This document shows, one piece after another, positions 5,230 through 5,821 of a DNA stretch of 5,821 nucleotides; position 1 is the first letter of the stretch, and each line of letters starts with the position of its first letter. The translations under genes and the position numbers were made by a program. Location of the stretch: the NCBI GenBank assembly GCA_905236585.1, contig CAJOQZ010000020.1, positions 1-5,821 of the forward strand. Direction: 5' to 3'. The notes beneath the pieces are model-generated. The model ran no database searches. It was not told the origin of the DNA and worked only from the letters and a program-made list of their open reading frames with translations. Source of the stretch: an uncultured Lachnospiraceae bacterium (GTDB taxonomy: Bacteria > Bacillota > Clostridia > Lachnospirales > Lachnospiraceae).

Positions 5230-5821
5230 TTAAGCCTCTGCCATCTCCGGTTCATCGATGACGGCAAGTTCCGGCTCTCCTAAGATTTCCGCCGATTCTT
5301 CAAGTTCTTCCAACTGCCGCTTGATCGCGTCGTTGTATTCGGTATTCAAATGGATGTCGCTGTAGCGCTTCATCCCCGTACCTGCCGGGATCAGTTTGCC
5401 GATAATGACGTTTTCTTTTAATCCGATCAACGGGTCAATCTTGCCCTTGATCGCAGCATCCGTCAGAACCTTCGTCGTCTCCTGGAACGACGCCGCAGAA
5501 AGGAATGAATTTGTCGCCAAAGACGCCTTCGTAATACCAAGCAATACCCTCGTTCCTTCGGCAGGTTCCTTGCCCTCGGCCTCAAGGCGCTCATTCATTT
5601 CCTCGAAATCAAGATAATCCACCTGTGCCCCCGGCAGATAACCGGAATCGCCCGCTGTATCGATCCGAACTTTTTTCATCATCTGGCGGACGATGATCTC
5701 AATATGCTTGTCATTGATATCTACGCCCTGCAGACGGTATACGCGCTGCACTTCACGCAGGATATAATCCTGTACCGCACGGATACCCTGAATCTTGATG
5801 ATGTCATGCGGATTCACGGAA
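5230..5821 (-). CDS. rpoC: DNA-directed RNA polymerase beta' subunit, C-terminal 196 residues (5' part outside window)
   Basis: Beta' is the largest subunit of bacterial RNA polymerase and carries the catalytic Mg-binding site in its missing upstream part. The frame is open to the right edge and starts in the window with SVNPHDIIKIQG. The apparent GTG start at 5817 is an internal valine. The C-terminal hallmarks are clear: VQRVYRLQGVDINDKHIE, then VRQMMKKVRI, then KASLATNSFLSAASFQETTK, followed by the segment ending ENVIIGKLIPAGTGMKRY. The last 35 or so residues are an acidic tail (EELEESAEILGEPE and onward), as is common in this subunit. The stop TAA (5232-5230) is followed after 6 nt by the transferase gene, with no terminator between. 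This is unlike the usual run toward rpsL. Confidence 0.98.
   Translation of the reverse strand, partial: SVNPHDIIKIQGIRAVQDYILREVQRVYRLQGVDINDKHIEIIVRQMMKKVRIDTAGDSGYLPGAQVDYLDFEEMNERLEAEGKEPAEGTRVLLGITKASLATNSFLSAASFQETTKVLTDAAIKGKIDPLIGLKENVIIGKLIPAGTGMKRYSDIHLNTEYNDAIKRQLEELEESAEILGEPELAVIDEPEMAEA

Overview
The window looks like part of a Firmicutes chromosome, most likely Clostridia and probably a Lachnospiraceae-type organism. This rests on the protein sequences: an EF-G with the CHWTLQENNKPKAGAEEH stretch after switch I, a long Gram-positive-type S12 (137 aa) and an S7 of exactly 156 aa. All real genes lie on the minus strand, so the biological order is from high to low coordinates. The taxonomic call is from memory of these families, not from a search.

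In transcription order: the last 196 codons of rpoC (5821-5230); only 6 nt later, a complete polyprenyl-phosphate hexose-1-phosphate transferase gene (5223-3838), the kind of enzyme that starts exopolysaccharide or capsule repeat units; a 230-nt spacer holding a large hairpin, a possible foldback mobile element and a promoter; a secreted protein gene (3607-2507) with a signal peptide, a Ser/Thr-rich linker and a C-terminal module like those of phage endolysins; a 128-nt spacer with a perfect-consensus promoter, a terminator-like stem-loop and a 22-bp palindrome; then rpsL (2378-1965), rpsG (1835-1365) and the first 449 codons of fusA (1349-1), cut by the window edge.

The ordinary part is the conserved rpoC / rpsL-rpsG-fusA backbone. 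The unusual part is the 2.7-kb cell-surface insert (glycan-priming enzyme plus secreted putative wall-binding protein) between rpoC and rpsL. The transferase is placed as if co-transcribed and translationally coupled with rpoC. The secreted-protein gene has its own promoter. The ribosomal genes restart from a TTGACA-N17-TATAAT promoter that starts 8 nt after the secreted gene's stop codon. Two similar TGTGATAT-type palindromes sit at the secreted-gene promoter and in the rpsL leader, so one regulator could see both.

Three starts are non-ATG or need trimming: fusA starts at TTG (1349), rpsG at GTG (1835), and the secreted protein at the ATG at 3607. All three have strong Shine-Dalgarno sequences. 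No tRNA, rRNA or CRISPR was seen, and the plus strand appears to carry only shadow reading frames.
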